From Gymnothorax reevesii (taxonomy: Eukaryota > Chordata > Actinopteri > Anguilliformes > Muraenidae), in the NCBI GenBank assembly GCA_029721435.1, contig CM056582.1, positions 40,754,611 through 40,818,610 of the forward strand: a stretch of 64,000 nucleotides of DNA, read 5' to 3'. Under the pieces are notes generated by a model, which worked only from the letters and a program-made list of their open reading frames with translations, was not told the DNA's origin and made no database searches. Position numbers and translations under genes: made by a program. The first letter of the stretch is position 1, and every line of letters begins with the position of its first letter. This document shows positions 12,628 to 24,996 of the stretch, piece after piece.

Positions 12628-13249
12628 CAGGCGCGTCATTAGACCTGAAAAATCCGGGGCCAGTATCACTCCCTTTATTGAAAATAATTAATCCCGGCTA
12701 AATCTAGATTGGTTTCCTTTATTAACACGTTTTCCAATTCAGGAATGATCAAGTAGCAATCGAAGAGACTGGTTCTCTCCCTAATGCGATCTAAAAGCGA
12801 CAAAATTAATGGGCTGCATTCAGGATGCACCTGCACTCGGCGACGGCATTTCAGACTAGTAAGTGGTTTTTGTCTGTTTACATTTTCCAATCAGACAGGT
12901 GTCTATTTTTGTTTACTGCGAATTGAGCGACCATGCCGCAAAAACAGGTGTATGTATTTGTCACCGAAATTGCCTTCATTCGCTGAAGAGTTCTGAAATG
13001 CCATCGCCGAGTGACTGTGCGTAGACCTAATTATAATCAAATTATTTTTCGGTACTGAATCTAGCCCATTATTTTGTCGCTTTTAGATCGCATGGGAGAG
13101 AGAAGCCGTGTCTTCAACTGCCACTTGATTATTCTTGAATTGGAAAATGTGTGAATGAAGGAAAACCATTTAGAATTAGCCAGGACTAATTATTTTCAAT
13201 AAAAGGAGGGATATTAGCCCCGGTATTTTCAGGTCTAACGATGCGCCTG
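12628..13249. mobile_element. hAT-type foldback element with 8-bp duplication
   Basis: The element starts CAGGCGCGTCATTAGACCTG and ends with the matching inverted sequence ending in GATGCGCCTG. It is flanked on both sides by TTTGTTGG (12620-12627 and 13250-13257), an exact 8-bp target duplication. CAG ends and 8-bp duplications define hAT elements. The inverted arms extend over 200 bp, through the CTAAAAGCGACAAAAT block to ACTCGGCGACGGCATTTCAG, leaving only a short centre. It has no transposase frame and sits inside the TTAA-type element 11549-13434. Confidence 0.85.
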
Positions 13250-13438
13250 TTTGTTGGCCAGCAGTGTTGACTGTTCGCAACAGTAACGTCCAGCCTTGGC
13301 AACTTGGCCGCTTTCGTATTGTGAAATGCAAAATCTCTCCGCAGTTGCATGCACGACAGCTTGATCTGAAAGTTGCATTTTTTTCAAATTTTTATGCAAA
13401 GTCCTCTCTCTCCTTAAAGTTACCAACTGCAGCTTTAA

Positions 13439-14739
13439 TAACCCTTAATGAAGCCTTTATTGCAGTCATTTCTTTCCCAATACTATCTTGTTCCGGAAGA
13501 TTGATCATTTAAAATGCAGTGGCAAAAAACTGTTTTTCGTCCACTTCTACTTTGTGACACTAATAGGGTTTATCTGATGCAGGAGGGTAAAACAGTAAAT
13601 TTTGGCTGCACAATCATTACACTGTGCCCTCTCAGTTTATATACCAACTTAACTCTTGTTAAGCACCAACTTAACCCAAGATAAGCATTTTTCAGTTTTG
13701 ACCCTCAGGTTCATGTACTAGAATTGCCCGTCAGTCTCTCAGTTCGGGACATTGGTCATTATGAGATGGCCATGCCTTTTTGGATCAAAAAAAAAAAAAA
13801 AAAACCCTCTCTCCATGGACATAGTGCTAAAGCACTCAGTGTCATTGTTCCAGAACATCACTCAATGTGCTCAGCAGTACTACAGCTCTCGTAATCCTGA
13901 ACATCGATCACAATGCAGAGGCACTGGTTATGAAGGGTCGGGTATTGCCTCTGCAGAATTCTGGGGAAAAAAGGAATTGGTTGTGATGTTGTAATGGATG
14001 CACATGAGCAGATCACCAAAAAAAGTCAACAGGTGAAAGGAAGCAGCAGTGGTGCTGCCCTGGTGTATTTAGTTTGTGGGGAAAGCATGGCAGTGTTGTG
14101 TTTGCATTCTGAGTGAACTGTGAGTGCAAGTGTTATACTTCAGAAGTCCGTCATCTTTCTTTCGGGACGTCTGGCTGCACTGCTGGCAGAGTCACACTGG
14201 CCTTTGGTCACTGTCTCAAGTTGTTCACTTAGGTAGTTAGTGTTGGTTTAACACTCTTGTGAAGAGTTAGTAGCCCAGTCACAAATGTGCCGGAGCGCTG
14301 CCTTATCTCAAAAAGAACTTGTTAAAGGGCAAGTTCAGCTTCTGTGGGTTTTTTTTGGGTTATTACAGCATTGGTGTAGGGCCATTTCACGGTATTTATT
14401 TTGTTGTGGACAGGACATTCACAGGCTTTTTTCCTTCATAAAAATTATTCCTGTGAATAATTGAAAAGTTTTAACTGGTGAGAGGCAAGTACTACCCAAG
14501 CACCTTATTTGATAAAAACATCAAATGTTTTGAAATTCATTTTCATTTTCAAAATGAGGCTGGAAGTTGTGTGGCGGACAGGACAAAAAGTAAAGTGGGT
14601 TTTTTTTTTCCTCGGAGGGGAGTGAAAAGCTCTGTCCATCCACTGGAGTTTTATAATCCAAAGCCAGGTAATTTTGTTCCTCTACATTTTAGGTAGGTTT
14701 CAGAAGAAATAATGAAATTGTCACTCAAACAGTGATATA
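13439..14739. other. No gene recognised
   Basis: The interval contains a short poly-A tract near 13788-13804 and otherwise no recognised repeat or coding feature. Confidence 0.5.
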
Positions 14740-15060
14740 ATGTTTTTGGTCCGACCGCCACCGCCGCGCCGTCCTACATGTTAATGTGATAACTTCAGTA
14801 ATGTTTCAATCGGAAATTTTATGTTTTGCATATAAGTAAGTATCATAGAGAGGAAGAACTGATTCGATTTTGGACAATTTACAATTTATAGATTGGCCAC
14901 CAGGGGCCAAAAACTGAATAATCACCGTTTTATCATATCTCTTTCTCTTTCTCTCTTTCATTAACTTCAAATGAAAGTCTATTCAAGGATTGGGGAATTG
15001 GAGGATTGGGGGTGTTTGGGGATATACCCCAAGCCGTTGCCTCCGACGGCGTAAGCCTAG
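14740..15060 (+). mobile_element. Helitron-like element
   Basis: The right end reads AAGCCGTTGCCTCCGACGGC, a GC-rich hairpin (GCCGTTG...CGACGGC), then GTAAGCCTAG, followed by T at 15061. This is a textbook Helitron 3' end. The 5' part holds GGTCCGACCGCCACCGCCGC and GTGATAACTTCAG, matching relatives at 9691-9923, 40837-41245 and, reversed, 52186-52530. It has no coding frame and is non-autonomous. Confidence 0.75.
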
Positions 15061-16137
15061 TTGCAATTGCATTTTAGTAAATGATTTGGAAGAAAAGGGC
15101 TCACAAACATGTCAAACACTAATTACTCAAATGAGTAGGAGTGCCTAATGAAAAGAGACAGGGAATCCAGATTCAACACCAAGCATTAATACATCAATAC
15201 ATTAAGTCTAAGTAGAAGGGGAATATCCATACCAACTGAAAGCCAAAACCATTTCACTACATTTACTTCTTCTGCCAAAGTCACCAAAGTTAGAATTCTC
15301 TTAGCTTAGGTAGTATAAAACAACATTTCAAAAAGGTTTTTGAAAATTCTCAACAGAGCTCATCAGAAACCACAACGCAATTTCAAAATCAAAATCATGC
15401 TGATGGAATGGGACGGGATTTAATTTTGAAATTGCTGAATGGGATGGGATGGGATTAAAAACAAATGGGACGAGATGGGATGGATTTTCTGTCCCGTCGC
15501 AGGGCTATGGTTCGCAACGCTCTGGACCCATGAATTTGCGAGAAAATCTAATTTGCATAATTAAGGAGCAAGAATTTCGACTCAATTTTCTTTTTTCCAG
15601 ATACCTATTCAGATACCTATCTAAGTCATGCAATTGTTTTTTTTTGGAAAGATTCAGACATTTAATTTTTTCATGCCACTTCTCAATTACCATGAAATGG
15701 CCCTGTGTTTTTGAGTCGGACCACCTTAATTTTTCAAACCATAGACTTTGTTGTCAGAGGCTTTTCGTCAGCGGACTTTAACGCGCTGACGTGGATGTGC
15801 TCTCACCCACACACTTGTGAGGTGATGGAATGAGGCCAAGGGATCATGCTGTTCTAGGTCAATGATGGGGAAGAAATCTTCTGAGACGGAGGCTGGTTAT
15901 CCTGTTTGAAAAACGCGGGAAAAAAGGCGGTTTTTCCCCTGTCCCTCTTGCCCCTCTGCCCCTGTGTCTTTTCATCGATCATTTCAGCCCTATTTTTTAA
16001 TCTCCTTTTCTTGTATTCTGTCTGTCTTTCGATCTCTTTCCGTTGTCTTTCATGTGTTATGCTGGTTCAATTAACCTTCTGTCACAGGGCTTTCTTCTCA
16101 AACTTGGGCACATTTTGAAAATATCTGCAGCGTATGT
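15061..16137. other. No gene recognised
   Basis: The interval includes a short repeated GGGATGGGAT-type stretch near 15410-15490. The frame at 15449-15781 has no recognisable domain. Confidence 0.45.
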
Positions 16138-16260
16138 AGTCAAGTCAAGTCAAGTTTATTTATATAGCACATTTAAAAAACAACAGAAGTTGACCCAAAG
16201 TGCTTTACAAAAAAAAAGGCAGGGAGCATAAAAACATTAAAGTAAAACATAGCTTAGCTT
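16138..16260 (+). repeat. Dispersed teleost repeat fragment
   Basis: The block AAGTCAAGTTTATTTATATAG, CACATTTAAAAAACAAC and CAAAGTGCTTTACA is a sequence I recognise as widely dispersed in teleost genomes. Its class is not decidable from this fragment. Confidence 0.55.
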
Positions 16261-16331
16261 CGCTAATATAGCTCAGAGCTAAGGCATCACAGAGGTCTAA
16301 AACAAGAAATCAAACATACTGGTATGTAGAC

Positions 16332-16400
16332 CAGTGTTTCTCAAACTCTTTTGGGTCATGCATACTGCGTTATGCCTCTTGAGACCAGGCAAGTCCAATT
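16332..16400 (+). mobile_element. hAT-type left end, fragment
   Basis: CAGTGTTTCTCAAACTCTTT resembles the terminal repeat of hAT MITEs such as the complete copies at 19601 and 21553. No matching right end or duplication was found, so it is probably a truncated copy. Confidence 0.35.
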
Positions 16401-18125
16401 AAAGAATATAAAAATTAAAAAATATTAAAATGAAGAATAAGACAGAGGGACTATATTTAAGCCTCCTGGTTTCCTGATGGCCTCTCAAATTAATATAATC
16501 AAATTTATCATCGGTTCGACGTGTATTGTTTAGCTTAATTGCTCATATTTTATTAACTTCTCGGGATGGGGTGAGGGAACCAGAAAGGAGATGGGTCATT
16601 GGAAAGGGGAACGGGAAGAAGGGAATTTCCTTTTATATGGCATTAATTACACTGATGGTCTTCTGGATGTTGTGTTCTGTGGCAATGATTTACAAAACGT
16701 AAAATTGTGGAAATCTTTGTTTTGCGCTGAACATGAACAAACCAGCAGTATTGCTGCGTCGGTTACGTCGGCAGTCTTGTCTTATTTATTGGCAAAATTT
16801 GTTTCCGACACTGGAGACTAACATCAAGGTGCCATGACTTGGATTTGCGATGAGGCTGAGTCATGGACAGGGGCATCTGACTGACCTCTGCTTCAGCAGG
16901 GCGACCAGCCGCCTGACAGCACATCTGCTGCTGTAGATATCACTCTTTTCACCCATCATGAATGGAGCTTTAGAGTTTTGCATGTGATGGGCCAGGAGGC
17001 GAAGCGTTTAAACTAATTTTTTTCAAATTTTCAGTTTGGTTAGTTTGCATAACTTTTATTTGATTGGTCCATTTCAACCTTCTTCCTTCTAAAATTATCC
17101 TGCGGTATATCCTTGATGCGCATGCGTTTTCAGCATGTCTACCTCTGGTGTAGGCAGAGACAATGGGCGGTCCGAGCAAGCGATTGTCATGAAAATGCAA
17201 TGTTTACTGCAACTGATGCTGACTGTTGGGTAATGTAGTTCTTTGCTCAGATAAAATCATTAAATTTATTTTATGGAAATGGGCTTGCGGCCCTCCAGCC
17301 ACTTCTCTACAGCCCGGTGCCGGTCCGCAGCCCAGAGTGCGTGAAACGCTAAGACTGTTTGAGCCCACGAGAACTTGGGCACAAACTGCAAAGGTATCAA
17401 AATCACAATCATTAACAGTTCCAATAACCTGAATCAGTGCAGTAAATGCCTAATGGATTTGATGATACATGTTGTTAGCTCCATGAGTACTTCTCAGTCG
17501 AGTGTGTTCTGTATTTGAATGAATAATGTTGAGTAGTGTTAGAACTGGTCTCTGTGTATGCCTTTGATGTCTCCGTTCACTAATGTGCCGGCATTACATC
17601 ATACCCCAGCAGCCTTTTAAGAAAGCCTAAAATATGACTCTCTGCCAGATATGCGAGTCATAATCACAGGTGAGCCTTTTGCTGTGTGCAAACGAGACAG
17701 GGAGCCAGACGCCATCATTTGACAAACGAGTTTGAAAGCCGCTCATGCTCAAGTCTCAAATGATTTTAAATTATTACTCTACTGTATCTACTGTACAGGC
17801 CAGCAGATACTGCCTAATAGGAGTGATCTGATGTACAATACGGCACATCGCCAGGCGAATTTGACGGCAGAAAATCACGGGTCATATGTCAAAATATCGG
17901 CGTGTGAACTTCCGCTTATATCTGCGCGCAGTCAAACGCTAGCTATAATGGCGATTTTTAGTGTTGCTTTCAAAAAGTGAACTCCAGCTTTGAATTTGTT
18001 GCGTTTATTTGAATTTTGCGGTATCTTCATGTTCATATCTGTGTACCCATGATGGTATTCGACTGCGAAGATGCGCACTGCTCCTCGCATTTTGCCATGC
18101 ATGCATTGGCTTGGCGAAGCTGGCC
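16401..18125. other. No gene recognised
   Basis: No conserved exon is visible. A copy of the terminal motif seen at 689 (ACAGGCCAGCAGATACTGCC) lies at about 17796 without a partner. Confidence 0.45.
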
Positions 18126-18128
18126 TTA

Positions 18129-18485
18129 TGCTGCGTTCCATTTACCTCAGAAGTCGGAGGTTGGAGCTGGGAATGACGTCACAGCCGAGTTATCAGCGTT
18201 CCAGTTACAAAGTTGGAAAAAAGTTGCCAACCGCCATAAACCGGGAAGAAGTTTAGTAAAACAAGATGGTCACGTGTACGGAAGCTATTCTCAGGTTTGC
18301 CTTGTCCGAATAAAAGCAACTTCTTCTAATTACACCTGGGGCAGCCATCTTTAAATGTTAACTCGGAGGTAGTGAAGATTCTCCGACTTTCCGAGTTGGC
18401 AATCCGACCTCGGGGGGCGTTCCAGTTGACACTCTCGATTTGGAACTCGGAAATTCCGACTTCCGAGTACAAATGGAATGCTGCA
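18129..18485. mobile_element. MITE with TTA duplication, Harbinger-like
   Basis: The left end TGCTGCGTTCCATTTACCTC pairs with the right end, whose reverse complement begins TGCAGCATTCCATTTGTACT. TTA flanks both sides (18126-18128 and 18486-18488). A 3-bp TTA or TAA duplication is typical of PIF/Harbinger elements. The interior contains further inverted AACTCGGAA and CCGACTT blocks and no coding frame. Confidence 0.65.
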
Positions 18486-18488
18486 TTA

Positions 18489-19592
18489 TTACCGGAAGTG
18501 CGGATGTCGACAAAAAAATCCCCTTTCTTCATCTCATCTCCCGATTTATGACAGTTTTGCAATATATCAGTCTGCTCCTATTCCCACGAGACGTCTCGTG
18601 TATCTTTCGTGGATTTCTCACGATAATGTTGCGTGCTGTTATCAACCATGTACTCTGCCGAGTCAAGCTTTGCAGTAGGCGGGCCGCCGAACCTACGCAC
18701 GTATGCCTACAGTCTGCAAAATGCGCGACGTAATGTAGTCCGAATTAGGCCTATGCACAGTTGTTACTGAGAATTACTTTTTATATGTGGATTTAATAGG
18801 TATAATACGTTGTTGCCTTGCTGTGTCATTGTTGGTAATCGCTAATTACTAATCTATGAAAATCGAGGGTGGTCTGAAGAAGAGTAAACGATGTCCAGCA
18901 GCGGTTGAAGATTCACTTTGAAAATCTCAGTAACCTATACATGAACCGCTGGTCTGAAAAAAACATGTTGTGCTAAATACATGTAGATTGTAATTTAGAA
19001 TTTATTTCAGCCTGTTTACGGTTTCATCATTTCATCAGGTCATGTGGTAGAGAGAGAGAGAACTCAAATTATGTTTGCTGTTTAATAGCCTTCTGTTTGA
19101 CAATGTTGGTTTATTCTTAAACATTTATAGGCTACTGTAAATTCATCGTAGAATGTTTCTGTGTGCATCTCATTGTGTCATAGCCTAAATAAAGCAACAA
19201 ATCTATCGACTCACATGTCAAATTATATTTCTAGCGACGCCTTGTTGCAGTATCCTGAAAACGACAGAGCTCAGATTCCATGTCTCTTTTTTGCTTCAAC
19301 TGGAATTTAAGTGTCCAGTAATTAGGCCTATTAGTTTGATAGCCTATTAGTTTGGCGTATAGATTTTGCTTCTGTATGTACAGTTTGATGGATTTAGTTT
19401 AAATGGATATTCCTTATTCTGCGATCAGACTGTAGAGAAGATATCTTCTCCTCTGACATCTTGCTTAGCTACTGAATGATAATTTTGCTCATTACATATG
19501 AATTTAAAGAACTGATGAATGGGCCTCAAGCTGCGGATTAAAAAAACGACTCCTCTTCCATTTTGACATCTGGAACTCGCAGCCTTTTTATT
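18489..19592. other. No gene recognised
   Basis: AT-rich sequence without a recognisable feature. Confidence 0.5.
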
Positions 19593-19600
19593 ATCTAAGC

Positions 19601-19814
19601 CAGTGTTCCCCAACCCTCTTCTGGAGGCCCACCTGTCCTACTTGTTTTAGATCTCTCCCTGCTCCAGCACAGGTGATTCAAATGATCAGGCTGTCATCAA
19701 TCAGCTTTAGGGGGTGAATAACGAGCTGATCATTTGAATCAACTGTGCTGGAGCAGGGAGAAATCTAAAGCATGCAGGACAGGTGGGCCTCCGGGAGAGG
19801 GTTGGGGAACACTG
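19601..19814. mobile_element. Palindromic hAT MITE with 8-bp duplication
   Basis: The 214-bp element begins CAGTGTTCCCCAACCCTCTT and ends with the inverted AGAGGGTTGGGGAACACTG. It is flanked by ATCTAAGC on both sides (19593-19600 and 19815-19822). The arms continue through GGCCCACCTGTCCT and CTGCTCCAGCAC to a short centre, so the whole element can fold into one hairpin. CAG ends and the exact 8-bp duplication identify a hAT-type MITE. Confidence 0.9.
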
Positions 19815-20527
19815 ATCTAAGCCATGGCTTCTTTCACAGGTGGCATGAAACACTTGAATGCAAAGGGACATCTACTCATTAATCAATAATAATGTCACGT
19901 AGGGTTGCACTGTTAACAGAAGAATTTGGTTATTCCTTTCTGTATTTGTGATAATATGGCTATCCATAAACACACCCTACATCCCAATCGATCGGTCCAA
20001 AACTTAACAGAGCCGGTAAACCTCTCGATCGGATAAATACAATAATCACAGACGAATAAATCTTTTTTTGACCAGTTTAATAATAATCCGATGACTGTTA
20101 TGCTCAAAATATGAATTTGTTACTTTTAACAAAATGTTTAACAAATTAATTTGTTCCATGAGAGATGACAAATTAATTTGTTAAAATTAGTCCAACAAAA
20201 TTAATTTGTTCAGGAACTATCAAGTTAATTCATTTTATTAACAAAGTAAAATTGTTGCTGTATTAACAAAATATTGCATTAGATTAAAAAATAAGTAACA
20301 AATGTGTTTTGCTAATACAGTTGGACCATAAATTGCTTTGTTAGGATTTCTGTTAAAATAAATCTGCACAAACCGATCAAGCGACCGATGTACATGTAGA
20401 TGAATTAATTTAAGTGCGTACTTTTATTACTTCACAAAGAAGTGGCAATGCAAGAAGTGAACAGTAAGGCGAGTTTTTAACCAATGCCAATAAGTTGTTG
20501 ACAAATCAATCAGCTGTTAAAGGAACA

Positions 20528-21150
20528 AAAACAGGCATCAGAGATCGTCTCCTCATGTTTAATGACTTGGTTTGCGGAAGATAAAATGTGGTGGGATAGA
20601 AATATCATCTGCACACACAAATATCTTGATTGCGACACAAAAATAAAGATAGAATAACCTTGTTGGTGTATGTCGCTAAATTTTAAAACTCAACGACATA
20701 TAGTATACAGCGAAAACATGGCATAGGTTAAAACTCGCCTTCCCGTTGCGTTCCTGCTCATTTCAAGATCCTTCGCAGTCAGATGACACTGAAATTGGTG
20801 CAACAGAAAATTCGCTGGGGCCGTGCAGAAAAGTTACAAACCTATTTTGTTAATACGACTATACAAAATGTATTTTGTTAAGATATTTCTTAGAATAACA
20901 AATCGGATTCTGTTGCATCAGCAAATTTGTTACAAAGGCGTAACAAATTTATTTTTCTTAAATTTTAACAAAATAATATTTTGAGTGCATATTAAATCAA
21001 AAACATAAATTACACTGTCCAGGAGCAATATTTTAAACCTGTGAGACCATAAACCTAAAAACTGGATGTTAGACATTCGGAATCTCATTCACTAACAATG
21101 CTGTTTACCGACACCAGTTTCATGCGAGACTTATCGCGATACACATGTAT
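20528..21150 (-). repeat. Dispersed repeat, copy 2 (inverted relative to 826-1420)
   Basis: The reverse complement matches 826-1420 throughout. Upstream, 20120-20320 carries several AACAAATTAATTTGTT palindromes not present in copy 1, which may be an insertion or a family-specific extension. No coding frame is seen. Confidence 0.7.
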
Positions 21151-21552
21151 ACTTGGGGTTTGGAGGGCTTATTGCACAACTTCGGCAAGATTCTCGTGTA
21201 ATTTTTCGGGAATCTCGCGCAGCCGGCTAACTTGCAGGTGCGCTCAAACGCACCCACTGTCACAAATGTTGCCTGTCTGCAGAGCCGGGCCAAGCCTCCA
21301 TGGGGCCCTAAGCAAAATTTGATTTTTGGACCCTCTATTTCTGCCAATAATATAGATCATTAATATACCTATTATTCTGCTGCAACTATGTGTTCTTGTC
21401 AATCCAACAATAGGATATTGTAATGTCTTTACCCACGTATAGTTTTAATCTCAAAAAAGGGAGCACATTTAGCTACAGGAGCGGACTGGGGTTGATTTAC
21501 ACAACATCGCAAGTGATAAAGCACTAAGTGGTATACTGAATATCATCTAGGC

Positions 21553-22168
21553 CAGTGATTCCCAAAGTGTGGGCCGCGGCCCCCTGGTGGGCCGTGGTGG
21601 TACCGCAGGTGGGCCGTGAGAAGTCATTAAAAATATTATTCATTTTTGCAAATATGATTTTTTTATTATTTTTATTGTAAAATATTTATTGCTCGATTTT
21701 AAAAAATATTTAGAAGTAATAACCTATTGAGTGTTATTGACCTCACAATATTTTAGGAACCTTATATAGTTTATGATCGGAACGAAGCTTTCTGGTCATC
21801 ATGACCGGGGGTCATAATCGGAGGAGCACGCACTGTGTTCTATAATTAATTCTGTCTTGTGTGTACACCACAGATTGAAAGTTTGGGCTTCCTTCATACC
21901 CCTGCTTTCATTTCAATCCTGAATCTTTATAATAATAATAATGATAATAATAATAGTAATAATAATATTAATAAATAAAAAACAACTATTATTGTTGTTT
22001 TTTTATTTATTTTCTTAATTTTATTTTCTTTAGAACAATTACTATTGCTATTAAGTGTTCTGAGAAATCATAATTTCGTCTGTGCGCTGTTTATAGGACA
22101 AAGGTGGGCCGCGGACATTTTTTAGATTTTCAAGTGGGCCCTGATTTGGAAAAGTTTGGGAACCCCTG
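21553..22168. mobile_element. hAT element nested in 21280-25092
   Basis: The left end CAGTGATTCCCAAAGTGTGG and the right end AGTTTGGGAACCCCTG are flanked by ATCTAGGC on both sides (21545-21552 and 22169-22176), an exact 8-bp duplication. Subterminal GTGGGCCG motifs occur several times near both ends, as expected for transposase binding sites. The middle is AT-rich, with an AATAATAATAAT stretch. Confidence 0.88.
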
Positions 22169-22351
22169 ATCTAGGCCATCTAAAAGTAACAAAAATAAAC
22201 CAGTAGACTATGCATTTACTGTAAGTGTCTTCTGGTTTATTATTTTCGGTTTTAAAAACTGCAACAGCAATGTGCAAAAAAAATTTGTAGTGCAAGAACA
22301 ACAATAAAGTGCAACAACAAATAAAATCACTTGGATATATAAAAATAACTA

Positions 22352-24105
22352 CCTGTCACGATAACAAATTTTGCTGGACGATAAATTGTCCCAAAATTTA
22401 TTGCGATAAACGATAATATTGTCGTTTCGGTACCATTTTTCAAATATAATGATATTCTATAAAAATACTTATTCACCCTTTTTAAAGATCAATGAGCTCC
22501 TACGTTTTAGTAATTTTTAGTGCCCTAAGTGTACTAAGAATTCAATTAAATAAAATTAAAAAAAAAAAACAGAATTATTATCCAATGTATATTCAAGCCA
22601 ACAAACACATGTAATCTTTCATTTCTAAGTCAAGTCAAAATTAGTCGCAAGCTCCAAGCTTGTAAAGTATTTAATCTGCCTCTATTGCACTCAGATAAAA
22701 GACAAATAACTTTCATTGAATATAGCCAATATATCAATAAAATCATTGACTTCACATTCAACTCCAAAATCATATCACAAAGTCACATGGGATTTTATGA
22801 ATTTAGACTACCCTGAATGAACTGTGTAATAGCAAAAATGAAAAATAAGAACATAATCACTATTGATACACACCACTAATAAATCTTTTTCTTTATCCAA
22901 TCATCTGCAGAAACCATCTATGATTTCTGTGAGTATTTTCAACTTCCAATTATTGACTAAAAACACAATCCTGATGGAACTCCTGGAAATATGCCTTACA
23001 TATTACGCATTACAAATTAACCTAGTGAATAAGCCTAACGACAACGGAAAACAGTGTCACTAACTAGCCACATTCGGCTATATTTGGTGTCCATTGACGC
23101 TCCATTTGCATGAAAAAACACAAGTGAAACTAAAAGGGGAAGGGCTGAAGCACCTTTAATATTAGCGAACGATACCACTAACTTTTACCTTTACGACGCA
23201 ATAGAAAAGTTATTGGTATCGTTCGCCAATATTGCTAAAGGTCATGGATTAGCTGGGCAGCTGATGAAATAACCATGATTTAGCTTTGGAGCCAGACGCC
23301 CAGCTGCGTTAGCACTGATAACCCGTGCGTATGCAGGGCTCAGTTACCAATTAATTCTGCATTCACCGAAGTCAAAATTTAGGGTGATATTGCTTCATAT
23401 TAAAGTGTGCGAAAGTGAGGTAGGAAAATAATGGTCCGCTTATGTAATGCAATGTTATAGTTTGACTGGCCATACTACCATTAATGGGAGCTGGCGAAGG
23501 TGCGTCAATGAGCTAAGAAAAGCATTCACTCGCACTCCTGGGGGATCCTGATACACACAGAACCAACCACGCAACTTGGCAGCGGTTTACTGCATTTGTC
23601 TCGACGAGTTACACAAAGGGACGCAACAGTGTTCAGCCGTCAACCACTAATGCCACTGAAACTTACGCTACAAGACTGCTTCATCCTCGCTCCACGAGCT
23701 GAAATGGCTACACAAAATACAGGTATGCGGACTATTAATTAGAATATTAATTTAGAATGCATCATGCATAAGATCAATTCAGTTACGGAAGTACTAAAAG
23801 TCGGAATGCTGTGGATATGACATCGGATTTTCATGACTGAAAAATCAGTTTTATTTATTTTTTTAATTTTAAATATAAAAAAGCGGAATTCCGCGAATTA
23901 GCGGAAAAATCACATCCCTGAGACAAATACTGAGTGATTGACAAGACTCTTCACTCCACGGAGGAGTAAGGAACCGCGAGTAATCAGACAAGATCAATGC
24001 ACTGGAGTTAACTCTATTGACATCCCGTGTCTTTGATAACCAAAAATGAGGTCGATAATTTTCATTTATCGTTAGATTAATTGATTTATTGATTATCGCG
24101 ACAGG
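22352..24105. mobile_element. Inverted-repeat element with CGATAA motifs
   Basis: The left end CCTGTCACGATAAC and the right end GATTATCGCGACAGG are inverted. Both termini are full of CGATAA or TTATCG repeats, as in a family of fish repeats I have seen starting CCTGTCRCGATA. No clean target duplication is visible. The 1.75-kb interior has no transposase frame and includes a hairpin at 23153-23241. Confidence 0.55.
23153..23241. repeat. Hairpin, arms about 30 bases
   Basis: CCTTTAATATTAGCGAACGA is matched downstream by the inverted TCGTTCGCCAATATTGCTAAAGG, with ATACCA and TGGTAT extending the stem. It may be a tiny MITE inside 22352-24105. Confidence 0.7.
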
Positions 24106-24349
24106 CCCACTACAAATGTATAAAAACAGAGCATTAAAAAAGCTCTGCTTGCTTGTGAATATTCAGTAACTGATCTGAGTGTGCTATGTAGTGATAGAAT
24201 ATTGTAACTGCGTGCATCAATTTGCAGCTCCATGTCCGCTGGCAGACGCATCCAAACAAAGCGCTTAAGATACCCTGCTGAGCACTGTTGTTCTTCTTGA
24301 ACACGCCAAATCCAGATATTCCTTAAATGATGAATTACATTCATATTTT

Positions 24350-24541
24350 AATTTGTAAAGGAGTATCAACGTGGCTCGTGTCAAAGTAACAAAGTAAAAG
24401 TTTTTATCTTTGAAATGTAGTAGAGTAAAAGTAAAAGTCCCGGTTAAAAAAAAAACTCAAGTAAACTACAAATCCTCAAAATAAAAAAACGACTTAAGTA
24501 CTGTAAGAAAGTACATGTACTTCGTTACTATACAGCTCTGC
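24350..24541 (-). mobile_element. Fragment with hAT-like end (GTACTTCGTTAC)
   Basis: The right side, GTACATGTACTTCGTTAC followed by TATACAGCTCTG, resembles the reverse of a common fish terminus of the form CAGAGCTG...GTAACGAAGTAC. The interior is rich in AAGTAAAAGT. No left partner was found. Confidence 0.35.
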
Positions 24542-24974
24542 CTGCCAGTTAAGAGAAATGTCTCTTGTTTTTACCTAGCTAGCTAATTTGCTATTAACGG
24601 CTACACGCAACCAGTTGCATCAAAATGTTATGGATATTTAGGGACTTTCCTGACTTGAGGAAACTGACATTACAGAGACATGCAAACATTTGTTTATCAT
24701 GGCGTTTTTTTTCTCCTCTTCCTCTTTCTTTCTCTGCTCCTGAAGGATATGTATTTTTGTGACATTGTTTAGCTTTCACCCAGCCGCTCCTTGGATGCGC
24801 AGTGCTCACTGCACGGCAGGATGCAGAAATTACCAGTGCACCAGAACTTTTACATTTAAAGCGGGAGGCAGTAGGAATCACTAGGCCTACATCAGCAGTA
24901 CTCTGTTAACATAAAATTTTGTTTTTGTACGATAAAATACCTTTGATCATAAAGGAATCATCACTCATGCATGT

Positions 24975-24996
24975 AAAAAAAAAAAAAAAAAAAAAA
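24975..24996 (+). repeat. Poly-A run
   Basis: A homopolymer of 22 A within the composite hAT element. Confidence 0.95.

Larger units (their letters stand above)
11549..13434 (+). mobile_element. TTAA-type DNA transposon with first exon, non-autonomous
   Basis: The left end AGCTGCAGTTGGTAA is matched in reverse complement at the right end, TTACCAACTGCAGCT. The right end is followed by TTAA (13435-13438) and the left end is preceded by TGAA, a one-base variant. Ends reading AAAGCTGCAG followed by a GGTAA block are common in fish repeats in my experience. The element carries a decayed first exon (11918-12094) and is interrupted by a hAT element (12628-13249). TTAA duplication suggests Kolobok or piggyBac; Kolobok is my preferred but unproven reading. 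Confidence 0.6.
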
